From contig JAOSKU010000001.1 in NCBI GenBank assembly GCA_027493445.1, positions 1,942,822 to 2,006,821 on the forward strand: a stretch of 64,000 bases of DNA, read 5' to 3'. Within the stretch, counting starts at the first letter, position 1. Each line of letters opens with the position of its first letter. This DNA comes from Thermoleophilia bacterium (GTDB lineage: Bacteria; Actinomycetota; Thermoleophilia; RBG-16-64-13). The translations under genes were made by a program, and so were the position numbers. This document shows positions 8,423 to 17,201 of this stretch, piece after piece. The notes beneath the pieces are model-generated. The model saw only the letters and a list, made by a program, of their open reading frames with translations, had not been told where the DNA came from and made no database searches.

Positions 8423-8854
8423 CTAGACCGGCCCCGGCGCGCCTTCTCCCGCCGTCCCCTCGTATCTCGAGCGCCGCACCCAGGTGCGGTCGGCCCAATC
8501 CTCGAAGAGACCCAGCACCAACCCGTAGAGCAGGAAGGACACGAACAGGTTCCAGATCGTGAAGCCTTGATAGACGTGGTTGAAGGCGGTGTTCAGAACC
8601 AGCACGCCCAGGAACGCCCAGGCGAAAGCGCCGTAGATCAGACCGGACACGACCGGCTCCATGCGGACCCAGCTGATCACGTAGGAGTACAGCAGGCCCA
8701 GCAGCACCGCCACCACCAGTCCTGTGATGACCCCGAGCACGATGAAGCCCGCGCCCGTCTGTACGGTGCTTTGCCAGATGGACCCAAAGAGCTCAGCCGG
8801 GCGCCAGAAGCCGTTCCCCAGAGCCGCCGAGATGATCAACAGGGCGAACATCAT
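8423..8854 (-). CDS. Small integral membrane protein of unknown function
   Basis: A 143-residue protein with about four hydrophobic segments (near residues 1-15, 33-60, 68-90, 97-120) and a charged C-terminal tail. No family was recognised. GGGGGAGCG precedes the ATG at 8854. A short upstream ORF overlaps its start by ATGA, which would allow coupled translation. Confidence 0.6.
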   Translation of the reverse strand: MMFALLIISAALGNGFWRPAELFGSIWQSTVQTGAGFIVLGVITGLVVAVLLGLLYSYVISWVRMEPVVSGLIYGAFAWAFLGVLVLNTAFNHVYQGFTIWNLFVSFLLYGLVLGLFEDWADRTWVRRSRYEGTAGEGAPGPV

Positions 8855-8946
8855 GATCGCTCCCCCGATGAATCCCCAGCGGCGCCATGGCGCAGCATCG
8901 ACTCCCTGTGCAGGGCGAACCGCCTTTCCATGGTCAGTTCAGGCAT
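8851..8946 (-). CDS. Possible 31-residue leader or small protein
   Basis: ATG 8946 is preceded by GTGAGG at suitable spacing, and the frame ends in TGA overlapping the ATG of the membrane-protein gene. The peptide is charged (MPELTMERRF start). The same frame extends upstream to 9033, but that part overlaps a TATAAT-like box and has no ribosome site. Codon content alone cannot prove that it is translated. Confidence 0.3.
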   Translation of the reverse strand: MPELTMERRFALHRESMLRHGAAGDSSGERS

Positions 8947-9031
8947 TTCGGTTACCTCACGACTACGATGGAGTTCCAGTGCGGGCGACGGACCCATGGC
9001 CCGCCACACGCTGTGCACTGTTCTGCTTCCC

Positions 9032-9037
9032 ATTATA
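9032..9037 (-). promoter_or_regulatory. Candidate -10 box (TATAAT)
   Basis: A perfect TATAAT on the minus strand about 85 bp upstream of the small ORF and 180 bp upstream of the membrane-protein gene. No good -35 hexamer lies 16-18 bp away. Confidence 0.3.
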
Positions 9038-9151
9038 AAGCGTGGGGAAACCGGGCAAACGCGGCTTTCCGAGATGCCGGACCGAGGGCGCCACGGACCT
9101 GCCGCTTCGGAGCGCGGGGCTCCTCCGGGCGGCAGAACGGCGGGCGCCGCC

Positions 9152-10021
9152 CTACTCGTTGCGCAGAATGGGCGCGCCCGGCCGCACGTCGTTCTCGCGA
9201 CACAGCGGGTCGCACTTGCCGTCGACCAGGAAGGCCACCCGGCCCGCCAGGGCCGGGTGGCCTTCCAGCATCTCGAAGTTGCCTCCGCCCTTGCTCACGA
9301 CCAGGTCGGCCTGCTCGATCACCGCCCGAGCCTCGGGTCCCAGCAGCTCGAGCAGAGTGCTGGGCAGGGCGTCGTCGATGCCGTTGTCGATGAGCCGGGC
9401 CACCAGGTGAAGACCGGCGGCCCGCGCCTCGGCGAGGGTGACGTCGTTCAGCGCCGGGCGGGCCCGGGCGATGAAGGTGACCTCGACGTCGAACCAGGTG
9501 GTGATGGTCTCGATCAGGAGGCGGTCGAAGACCGCCTCCCCGCAGTTGTCGCCCAGATAGGCGATGGTCTTCGCCCCGGCCAGCCGGCGGCGGAACTCGG
9601 CCAGCTGCTCGGGGTGCAAGCGAGCCGTGACCAGGCGGGCCATGAGGTCGTCGCCGCCGGCCTGATCAGGGATGAGCACGTCCAGGGAGTTCCCGATGAT
9701 GGCCAGGGCCAGCGCGGTGGCCAGAGGGTTGGCGGCCGCGGAAACCGTCTGCCGGGCCGCGGGCAGCAGGGCGAGGGCGGCCTCGTTCTGGCGGCGTTTC
9801 AGATCGGCCAGCGGGTCGGGATCTCCAAGCTGCCGCACCAGCTCAATCCAAGCATCGCGAACCAGCAGTGGAGCCCGCCGGCCGGTGGGGTTGCCCTGAA
9901 AGGCCTCCCCCGCCTCGATCCGGGCCACGAACTCCGCGGCCGCACCGTCGCCCAGCACCTTCCCGGCCACAGTGCCCAGCATCTTCACGATACACGGGTA
10001 GCACTCGCTCTGGATCTCCAT
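9152..10021 (-). CDS. DUF89/ARMT1-family metal-dependent phosphatase-like protein
   Basis: A 289-residue member of the damage-control phosphatase (DUF89) family. An N-terminal CYPC pair opens the helical domain, YLGDNCGEAVFD near residue 155 is the metal-binding DNxGE motif, and SKGGGNFE near residue 245 is the second conserved active-site block. Relatives remove phosphate from damaged sugar-phosphate or related metabolites; the substrate here is unknown. It begins only 17 bp after the stop of the large HTH gene and is likely in the same transcript. Confidence 0.85.
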   Translation of the reverse strand: MEIQSECYPCIVKMLGTVAGKVLGDGAAAEFVARIEAGEAFQGNPTGRRAPLLVRDAWIELVRQLGDPDPLADLKRRQNEAALALLPAARQTVSAAANPLATALALAIIGNSLDVLIPDQAGGDDLMARLVTARLHPEQLAEFRRRLAGAKTIAYLGDNCGEAVFDRLLIETITTWFDVEVTFIARARPALNDVTLAEARAAGLHLVARLIDNGIDDALPSTLLELLGPEARAVIEQADLVVSKGGGNFEMLEGHPALAGRVAFLVDGKCDPLCRENDVRPGAPILRNE

Positions 10022-10038
10022 CGGCCTTCAGCTGCGCC

Positions 10039-12152
10039 TCATCCGGCAGCGCCCCCGCCCGGACCGTCGGACGTGACGGCTACCGCCGAACCAGCCTCCG
10101 GATCGAACTCGAGCCTCAGCTCGTCGTCCACGCGGGACCCAAGTCGGCGGAACAGGGGGGCAAGCCGCCAGGCGAGCCCGTTGTCCACCCGGACGGTCCC
10201 CGCCGGGCGACCGTCAACGCCGACCAAGCGGTAGTCGCCGCGCAGGGCGTCCTTCAAGGCCGCCGGGACGGACACGATGCCCCCCACGATGGCCGCCCGG
10301 CTCAGCCGGTAGCGCAACCAGACACGCCCGTCGGCCTCCCGTCCGTAGCCAAGCAGCACCCGGCGCGCATCATGGGGTGGGACCACATGGGCGCCGGCGG
10401 GGGCGGAGTGCCCCGGATCCCATACACACCCCGCGCGTGCTTGGTGAGCAGCGGGGAGTAGTCCAGGTAGGTGTAGAACGTGCTCTCCTTGAGCCCGCGA
10501 GCGTGACAGGCGTCCCAGAACTCCTCCAAGCCCATCACCCCACCGTGAGCCTCGAGAACGTCGACCATGAGCTTCTCTGCTTCGCCCAGCAAGGCACCTT
10601 GGTCGAGAGATCGACCGGCCACCACCATGCTGCCCCGCACCTGATAGAGGGGCTGCTGCCGGCAGAGCTCCAGGAGTACGTCGGGAGGAGGCGCGAAGCC
10701 CTCCATCCGGTGATGGCGGGCGATTCCGCGGCGCAGATCCGTCACATCGAGCTCGTGAGTCACAGCCATGATCTTTCTGACCTGGTTCAGCAGCCGGTTG
10801 TGACGCACCGATGACAGCCAGAACCAACCTCCGCGGGCGTCCAGCCAGTGAATGCCGTCGACCCGCTCCATGACCTGGACGACGAACCGGGCCTCCACCG
10901 CCAGCCCCGTGGCGGCGGCCACCTTGGCCGCCAGATCGCCCACATTGGCCATGCCCCAATGGGTCACAGCCTCCTTGGCCCTTTTGAGCACGAGTCGCGG
11001 GAGGCCCGCCTGCGTGGGGTGAAGAGCGTAGGCACGAGCGTCGACGGTCTCGATCACGATGTGACCTTCCCAACCCAGCGCGTCCACCGCCGACAGCAAG
11101 ACACGCAGATCGAATCGACCTCGTGTCAGCCCGTCCTTCTGGAGCAGGAGCTCGAGCTCGTCGACCGGGCAAGGCGTGTGGCGCCCGGCGAGGGCCAGCG
11201 CCCGATCGAGGGTAGGGGTGAACGGTCTCCGCCGTTTGAGCTCCGCCTGCAGGCCGGCACAGATCTTGCGGACACCCTCCCGAGTCAGCCCGAAGGAGTC
11301 GGCCACCTCCTGAAGGGTGCGCGCCCCCCGTCCGTCCCAGCCCATGCGTTCGTAGAGGATCGTCCGGTTCCGCTCGGGCACGCCGTTCGGGATGATGTCG
11401 AGCAGCTCGTCCTCGACCGGCATGCCGGCGATGCCATCGAGCCGGATGCGGACGTCTTGCAAGGCGTTGATGAGATCGACGGGCTGCCGGGCGCCTTCGG
11501 CCCGCAGGCGGACACGCTCCACGAGCTCGCGCAGCGACGCGTAGTCCCCCACCGCGGGCAGCAGCCTCTCCACGGCGTGCAACAGGCTCTCGAAGCGCGG
11601 ATCGTCGCGGTGGACCATGCTGAGGCCGGGATGGCTCAGGAGGTTGGCGATCTCGTACTCGAGGATCTCGGAGAATCGCTTCGATGCCCAGGGGTATCGA
11701 ACCACGCCGATGTCGAAACCCTCCAGAGATGTCAGGAGGTCGACGAGGCAACGCGCGCCGAAGCCCGGAATGCAGAGCAGGTCGGCGACCCTCAACCGTT
11801 GGAGTGAGTCGAGCCTTTCCTCGAACCCCTCCTCGGCCAGCAGGTTGCGCGTACGGGTCTCGAGCTCCAGGTCGTCGAGACTCACGCCCTCCGGCAGCCG
11901 CGGAAGACGGCGGTTCGCCGGCTCGGGACCCAGCAGGGGCAGGACTTGGCGCACATGCTCCACCACCTGCCGAGCCAGAGCTTCGCACGTCTCCCCATCG
12001 AACCGGGACCACACGGTCTCATCCAGCTCGTCGAGCTGGAGAGACGCGGCGCTTGCGAGGCCGCGCGGCATGAGCGCAGGAACACGCAAGATGCTCCTCA
12101 GCGTCCGCGGAGCTATTCGAAGGCCGGGCCGGGGGTATTTGGAGACAGGCAT
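10039..12152 (-). CDS. Large regulator-like protein with HhH and sigma-4-type HTH segments (apparent frameshift)
   Basis: The frame from ATG 12152 gives 616 residues. The true C-terminus lies in another frame (to 10039) and reads as convincing protein: an RLSRAAIVGGI segment and a VGVDGRPAGTVRV beta region. The frames join if the G5 run at 10399-10403 had six bases, giving 704 residues. Residues ~115-145 (VADLLCIPGFGARCLVDLL) look like the helix-hairpin-helix of the RNA polymerase alpha C-terminal domain. Residues ~280-310 (TLQEVADSFGLTREGVRKI) match a sigma region 4 HTH. A DNA- or polymerase-binding role is inferred; no named family was recognised. Confidence 0.65.
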
Positions 12153-12168
12153 GATTTACGTCCTAGGC

Positions 12169-12230
12169 GGCCGTTGAAAAACGAAGCCCGGCCACCAGGC
12201 AGCACTGGGCGGCGCCATGCCGGGGCCGAG
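12169..12230 (+). repeat. Dispersed intergenic repeat, copy 3 (degenerate left arm)
   Basis: It follows the left arm of the 22581 copy: GTTGAAAAACGAAGCC, then GGCC, CCAGG, GCACTGG and CGGCGCCATG in the same order. The right arm is absent. It lies just upstream of the HTH-protein start, and CTAGG borders it on the left. Confidence 0.55.
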
Positions 12231-12331
12231 AGTCAAGAAGTGCGTGCTCGCTCATTCTCCCCTCCCCAGCTGCCCTGGTCAATGGGAGCGGGGACGCTCT
12301 CAAGGATACACCCTAGTTCTCCAGATAATCA

Positions 12332-12360
12332 GTTGACAGATACGCAGTTGCCTGTTATAC
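12332..12360 (+). promoter_or_regulatory. Near-consensus sigma70 promoter of the catabolic/transport cluster
   Basis: TTGACA at 12332-12337, a 17-bp spacer, and TATACA at 12355-12360. The local sequence is AT-richer than its surroundings. The predicted start is near 12367, ahead of the ABC ATPase gene. It is the strongest promoter match seen in the window. Confidence 0.8.
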
Positions 12361-12368
12361 AATCGAAC

Positions 12369-12380
12369 CATCCTCGAGGA
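12369..12380. promoter_or_regulatory. 12-bp palindrome at the transcription start, operator candidate
   Basis: ATCCTCGAGGAT is a perfect palindrome covering about +3 to +14 relative to the promoter at 12332-12360. This position fits repressor binding. No regulator gene lies next to it. Confidence 0.4.
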
Positions 12381-12491
12381 TGTCAGGCTCGACACCATGG
12401 GAGGGAGTTGCGTGGTCAGCCGCAATCTACCCGGGCATCATACCACGGTCGCTACCTGCTCCTCACGCCTTACGCGCCCGCAGGCGGCGGC

Positions 12492-13337
12492 ATGCGCCGG
12501 CGAGACCGGACGCACACGCGGACTGCCATCGTGAAGGCGCAGGCGTACACCGGCACCGTGACCCCGGAGCAAACCACCGATGCGGTCATCTCGGTTCGCC
12601 AGGTTGACAAGACCTATTCTTCCCGTCAAGCCGACGTGGTAGCGCTCCAGGGGGCGAGCCTCGAGATCGCGCGCCATTCCTTCGTCTCTCTGGTCGGGCC
12701 GAGCGGCTGTGGGAAGTCGACCTTGCTCAAGATCATCGGCGGGCTCATCCCCATTACCGCGGGCGCGGTGCAGGTAAACGGCAGGCACGTCACCGGCCCC
12801 AGCCGCGACGTGGGCATGATGTTCCAGACCCCTACCCTTTTCGCGTGGAGGACGGTTCTTCAGAACGTCATGCTCCCGGTGGAGATCTTCGGGCTCGACA
12901 AGGTGGAGTACGAGGCGAAGGCCAGGGGCGTCCTCGACATGGTGGGCCTGCGTGACTTCGAGAAGTGCTACCCGCGCCAGCTTTCCGGAGGTATGCAGCA
13001 ACGAGTGGCGCTCAGCCGCGTGCTGATCTTCGAGCCCCATCTCCTCCTCATGGACGAGCCCTTCGGAGCGCTGGACGAGTTCAACCGGGAGCGACTGAAT
13101 CTCGAGATACTCCGCGTGTGGACCGAGATCAAGCAGACCGTGCTGTTCGTGACCCACAACATCGCCGAGGCGGTGTTCCTATCGGACCGGCTCTACGTGA
13201 TGAGTCCGGCGCCGGGGAGGATCGTCGGAATCATCGATGTGCCCCTCCCCCGGCCGCGCACATTCGCAACGATGCACGAGCCGCCTTTTGCCGACACCAT
13301 CTTCCAAGTCCGCGAGCTGCTCGGCGTGGCCGGCTAG
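12492..13337 (+). CDS. NitT/TauT-type ABC transporter ATP-binding protein
   Basis: A 281-residue ABC ATPase with Walker A GPSGCGKST (residues 69-77), Q-loop MMFQTPTLFAW, signature LSGGMQQR, Walker B LLLMDEP and H-loop THNIAEA. The FQ...LFAW and APGRIV segments are typical of SsuB/TauB/nitrate-type importers. ATG 12492 is chosen as the first in-frame start after the promoter; GTG 12531 is an alternative, and neither has a strong ribosome site. First gene of the cluster, followed by its permease and binding protein. Confidence 0.9.
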   Translation: MRRRDRTHTRTAIVKAQAYTGTVTPEQTTDAVISVRQVDKTYSSRQADVVALQGASLEIARHSFVSLVGPSGCGKSTLLKIIGGLIPITAGAVQVNGRHVTGPSRDVGMMFQTPTLFAWRTVLQNVMLPVEIFGLDKVEYEAKARGVLDMVGLRDFEKCYPRQLSGGMQQRVALSRVLIFEPHLLLMDEPFGALDEFNRERLNLEILRVWTEIKQTVLFVTHNIAEAVFLSDRLYVMSPAPGRIVGIIDVPLPRPRTFATMHEPPFADTIFQVRELLGVAG

Positions 13338-13356
13338 TAGACAGAGGAGGTGCCCC

Positions 13357-14232
13357 ATGGCTGACGCGCGAGACATAGGCGGACACGTCGTGGTGGACGA
13401 CCAGGCGGCCTGCGCCCGCAGCGGCGAGGTGGGGGAAGTCGAGGACACGTCAGGCAGGAGCCGGCTCAAGCAGGATCTCATGCTTGTGCCCCTAGTCTTC
13501 GTGGTAGTCGTAGGAATCTGGCAGTTCGTGAGCGCAACGGAGATCGTCAACCCGATCATCCTGCCCACACCCACCTCCATCGCGGGAAGCTTCTGGGATC
13601 TCATCCGAGCCGACTGGTTCCCCCCCCACCTGTACACCACCGTGATCGAGACGGTGGTGGGCTTCGTGCTCGGATGTGGCGCAGGCGTGATTCTGGGCAT
13701 CCTGCTGGCCAACCTGAGCCTGTTTCGCCGCCTGGCGTACCCCTATATCATCGCGTTCCAGGTGATGCCGAAGGTGGTGCTCGCACCCATCTTCCTCACG
13801 TGGTTCGGCTTCGGCATGAACTCCAAGATCGCGCTGGCCGCCGCGATCTGCTTCTTCCCGGTGCTTGTCAACACCGTCCTCGGTCTCGAGTCGATCGAGG
13901 AGAACGCCGTGCTCCTGATGCGGTCGCTGGTGGCCACCAGGCTTCAGATCTTCACCAAGGTCGCCTTCCCCAATGCCTTACCGGCCATATTCGCCGGGCT
14001 GGAGACCTCGGCCACCATCGCCCTCATCGGGGCCCTCGTCGGGGAGTTCGTGACGGCGAAGCAAGGCCTGGGCCTGCTGCTCACCACTTTCAACATGCAG
14101 CTGAAGATCTCATGGGTCTTCGCCACGATCGTCGTGATCTCGATCGTGGGTCTGATCCTGTTCGGAGCGGTGGTGCTTGCCAAGTACAAGATCGTCTTCT
14201 GGCAGCGGGACTGGCAGAAAGAGGTCCAATGA
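13357..14232 (+). CDS. NitT/TauT-type ABC transporter permease
   Basis: A 291-residue inner-membrane protein. After an acidic ~45-residue N-terminus come about six membrane segments with the binding-protein-dependent permease domain (TVIETVVGFVLG, VMPKVVLAPIFLTWFG, and the coupling loop around VAFPNALPAIFAGL). Start ATG 13357 has GAGGAGG 6 bases upstream; the open frame extends further 5' but overlaps the ATPase gene. It forms the channel with the neighbouring ATPase and lipoprotein. Confidence 0.9.
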   Translation: MADARDIGGHVVVDDQAACARSGEVGEVEDTSGRSRLKQDLMLVPLVFVVVVGIWQFVSATEIVNPIILPTPTSIAGSFWDLIRADWFPPHLYTTVIETVVGFVLGCGAGVILGILLANLSLFRRLAYPYIIAFQVMPKVVLAPIFLTWFGFGMNSKIALAAAICFFPVLVNTVLGLESIEENAVLLMRSLVATRLQIFTKVAFPNALPAIFAGLETSATIALIGALVGEFVTAKQGLGLLLTTFNMQLKISWVFATIVVISIVGLILFGAVVLAKYKIVFWQRDWQKEVQ

Positions 14233-14378
14233 GCCGGCGAGCCGGGACATCACGACCGGGCGTCGCGGCGCGAGGGGGATGGCTTTGATCGGGGTGTAGG
14301 AATCGGTCCGGCCCACGAGATGCGGCCGGCGCAGCGCGCGGGATGCTCGAAAGTCCCAGACAGGCTCTCGGTGACACT

Positions 14379-14468
14379 ACGGCGCGCTACGGGCGCCACC
14401 GAGGACGAAGCATCGCGCCGGCCAGTGCGGCCGCGGCGGCCAAGGCTTCATTTTGAAACGAGTTCCAG
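14379..14468 (+). repeat. Dispersed intergenic repeat, copy 4
   Basis: Contains GCGCTACGGGCGC, ACCGAGGACG, GCATCGCGCC and CCAGTGCGG in the order of the 22581 element (complement strand). It ends in GGCCAAGGCTTCATTTTG and GAAACGAGTTCCAGG. It sits between the permease and binding-protein genes. Its 3' end differs from the AACAGCCT-type end, so it defines a second subtype with the copy at 58990. Confidence 0.65.
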
Positions 14469-14479
14469 GGGGAGACGAG

Positions 14480-15667
14480 ATGAGACGACACAGGACGACT
14501 TTCGTTGGGCTCGTTGCTGTTGCGGCGACATCCCTGCTGCTGGCCTTCATGTTCTTCGCGGCGGGGTGCGGCGGCGACGAGACGACAACAACCGCGGCAC
14601 CGACAGAAACCACGGCCCCTCCGACCACATCTTCAGAGACGACCGCTCCTCCCACGACGACGGCCGAACTCACGAAGCTCACCCTCTATACGCCCCTGCC
14701 GGTGCCGACCATCGCCATGATGATGCCCTTCGTAGCCGCCGGGGCCGGTTTCTTCGCGGAAGAGGGACTGGAGGTGGAGATCATATCCTCGGACTCCAGC
14801 ACGTTTGAAGTGGCCCAGCTGTCGTCGGGCAAGGGCGACGCAGGCCTCATCGTGGCCGGGTCCGCCATCGGGGCGTTCGCTCAAGCTCAGCCGTTGATCG
14901 CGGTCTGGGAGATGATCACCCACCCCGTGTTCGACCTCATCACGCCCGACGGCGGCCCCATCATGAGCATGGCCGATCTCAAGGGCAAGCAGATCGGGGT
15001 CGAGGAAGCGCAGAGCGGCGAGATCCCGGTGCTCAAGGCCGACCTGAGGGCGGCCGGGGTGGACATCGACAAGGGAGACGCCCAGCTGGTCCCTCTGGGC
15101 GATGACTACGCTCCCATCCTGCCCAAGCTCGAATCGGGCGAGATCGCGGCCATGAGCTCGTCGTACAACAGCCTGGTGCAGCTTATCGCCCAGGGCTACA
15201 CGTACCGTTCGCTCCTGCCGCCGGTGGACCCCGAGACGGCCTATCCCGAAGTGCCGCTGGTGGTGCACAAAGACCTTTATCAGAACAACCCGCAGGCCGT
15301 GGTGGGCCTGGCCCGCGCCATGAGCAAGGCCCTGGTCTTCGCCAAGGCCAACCCCGACGCGGCCCTGGCCATCATGAAGGAGGCCTTCCCGCCGGAGCAC
15401 GAGGATCCGGCCTTCACACGCAAGTACATGGATCGGGCCATCTTCATGAGCTGGCCGGTTAGCGACGACCTGCCGTTCGGCCAGATGTCGCTCTCGGGGG
15501 CGCAGGCCCTGGTCGACGTCTTGGTGGATCCGAGCTCTCCGAGCGGGCTCGAGAAGTCCTTCGACGTGTCGCCCTACTTCACCATCGACCTGATCGACCA
15601 GATCAACGACTTCGACCGGGCGGCGGTCGAGAAGCAGGCAGCAGAGAGCACCCTGACCTATCCGTAG
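14480..15667 (+). CDS. NMT1/NitT/TauT-type ABC transporter substrate-binding lipoprotein
   Basis: A 395-residue lipoprotein. A basic start and hydrophobic core end in the lipobox AAGC, followed by a Thr/Pro linker (residues ~35-65) of the kind common in actinobacteria. The rest is the NMT1/THI5-like periplasmic-binding fold: an FFAEEGLEVEI start, LKGKQIGVEEAQSG, and YPEVPLVVHKDLY. Start ATG 14480 is preceded by AGGGGGAG. It should deliver the substrate of the downstream catabolic enzymes; relatives bind sulfonates, nitrate, pyrimidines or aromatic acids. Confidence 0.88.
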   Translation: MRRHRTTFVGLVAVAATSLLLAFMFFAAGCGGDETTTTAAPTETTAPPTTSSETTAPPTTTAELTKLTLYTPLPVPTIAMMMPFVAAGAGFFAEEGLEVEIISSDSSTFEVAQLSSGKGDAGLIVAGSAIGAFAQAQPLIAVWEMITHPVFDLITPDGGPIMSMADLKGKQIGVEEAQSGEIPVLKADLRAAGVDIDKGDAQLVPLGDDYAPILPKLESGEIAAMSSSYNSLVQLIAQGYTYRSLLPPVDPETAYPEVPLVVHKDLYQNNPQAVVGLARAMSKALVFAKANPDAALAIMKEAFPPEHEDPAFTRKYMDRAIFMSWPVSDDLPFGQMSLSGAQALVDVLVDPSSPSGLEKSFDVSPYFTIDLIDQINDFDRAAVEKQAAESTLTYP

Positions 15668-15788
15668 ACCCGAGCAGCAGTTTCTCGATCAGCAGACTCA
15701 GCGGTACCGGCCCTCGGGGGTAGCGGAGCCTCCCCCGAGGGGCTCAAGCAAAGCGTGCCTACAGCGAGCCGAGAAGACGAGGGAAACC

Positions 15789-17170
15789 ATGCCAAAGGAT
15801 CTGAGAAGCTACATCGCCCAGGTGACGAGCGCCGCCCCAAACGAGCTCGCGCGCGTCGCCCGGGAGGTCGACCCCGACCTCGAGCTCACCGGCGTGCTGC
15901 GCAAGCTCCAGGAGCAGAATGAGTATCCGGCTGTGATGTTCGAGAAGGTCCGGGGAACGGAGATGCCCGTGATCGCGAACGTGCTCGCCAGCCGGAAGCG
16001 TCTGGCCATCGCGCTCGAGACCACCGAGGCCGGCCTAACCAGGGAGTACGCCCGGCGGCAGCACTCGCCGATCGCGCCTGTCGAAGCGACGGACGCGCCG
16101 GTCAAGGAAGCCGTCTCCATCGGAGATGAGGTCGACCTCCAGAAGCTGCCCAACATCGTGCACTGCGGCGGCGACGGCGGTCCCTACATCTCCTCGGGTG
16201 TGAGCATCATCCGCGATCCCGACACCGGGATCCACAACGCCGGCACCTACCGCCTCCAGATCAAGGGCAAGAACCGGCTGGGCATCTATCCCGGGGTGTA
16301 CTCGCACATGTACCACGTGCAGCGAAAGTACGAGCAGAAGGGCGAGGGGGCCCCCGTGGCCATCGCCGTGGGCCACCATCCGGCGGTCTACCTGGCCGGG
16401 CAGTACCGAGGCCCCCTCGAGGTGGACGAGCTCGACATCGCGGGCGGCCTGCTTGGGGAAGCGCTGCGCACGGTGCCCTGCGAGACGATCGATCTTTCGG
16501 CTCCGGCCGACGCCGAGATCGTCATCGAGGGCCGCATCCTGGCCAACGTGCGCGAGCACGAGGGCCCCTTCGGCGAGTACACCTGGTACATGGGTCCGGC
16601 GGTGAACTGCCAGGTGATCGAGGTCACGGCCGTCACCCACCGGGGGACGCCATCTACCAGGACGTCTTCAGCGCCCATCCCGAGCACAACCTGATGGGGC
16701 TCCTGGGCCGCGAGGCCATGATGTTCGAGCGCGTGAAGGCGGCGGTGCCCACCGTGACGGCGCTCACCCTGCCCTTCTCGGGGACATGCCGCCATTCGGC
16801 CTACGTGTCGCTGAAGAAAGAGTACGACGGGGCCGGCAAGAACGTGGCCCTGGCCACCCTGGCCGCCGACCCGTTCATGAAGACGGTCATCGTCGTGGAC
16901 GACGACGTCGACGTCTTCAACGAGATGGAGGTCATGTGGGCGGTCATCACCCGGGTGCAGGCCGACCGCGACATCTTCGTCGTCCCTGACGCCTACGTGT
17001 GCGAGCTCGACCCCTCGGCCTACGACATCGCCGACCGAGCCAAGCGGGGCTACGTCAACGCCAAGTGGGCCATCGACGCCACCAAGCCGGTCGGCATCGA
17101 GTTCCAGGAGAGAGCCGACGTGCCGGAATCTGTCTGGAAGCACATGAATCTGCGGGACTACCTGGCCTGA
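15789..17170 (+). CDS. UbiD-family decarboxylase 1 (apparent frameshift)
   Basis: Two frames (15789-16694 and on to 17170) join at a G5 run, 16642-16646, if one G is added, giving 460 residues, the normal UbiD length. It has the UbiD metal/prFMN residues: Asn and Arg of NAGTYR, Glu of VDELDIAGG, and the paired catalytic Glu of EGPFGE. The family (de)carboxylates aromatic or unsaturated acids using prenylated FMN in the cytosol. No UbiX flavin prenyltransferase is in the window. RBS GAGGGAAACC. First enzyme gene after the transporter. Confidence 0.85.
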
Positions 17171-17201
17171 GTTCCAATACCGGCGGCGGAAGGAGCAGCC
17201 G

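Noticed and set aside
8947..9033. Extension of the small ORF upstream of the membrane-protein gene to 60 codons
   Set aside because: The ATG at 9033 overlaps a TATAAT-like box and has no ribosome site; only the 31-codon version from 8946 is plausible.
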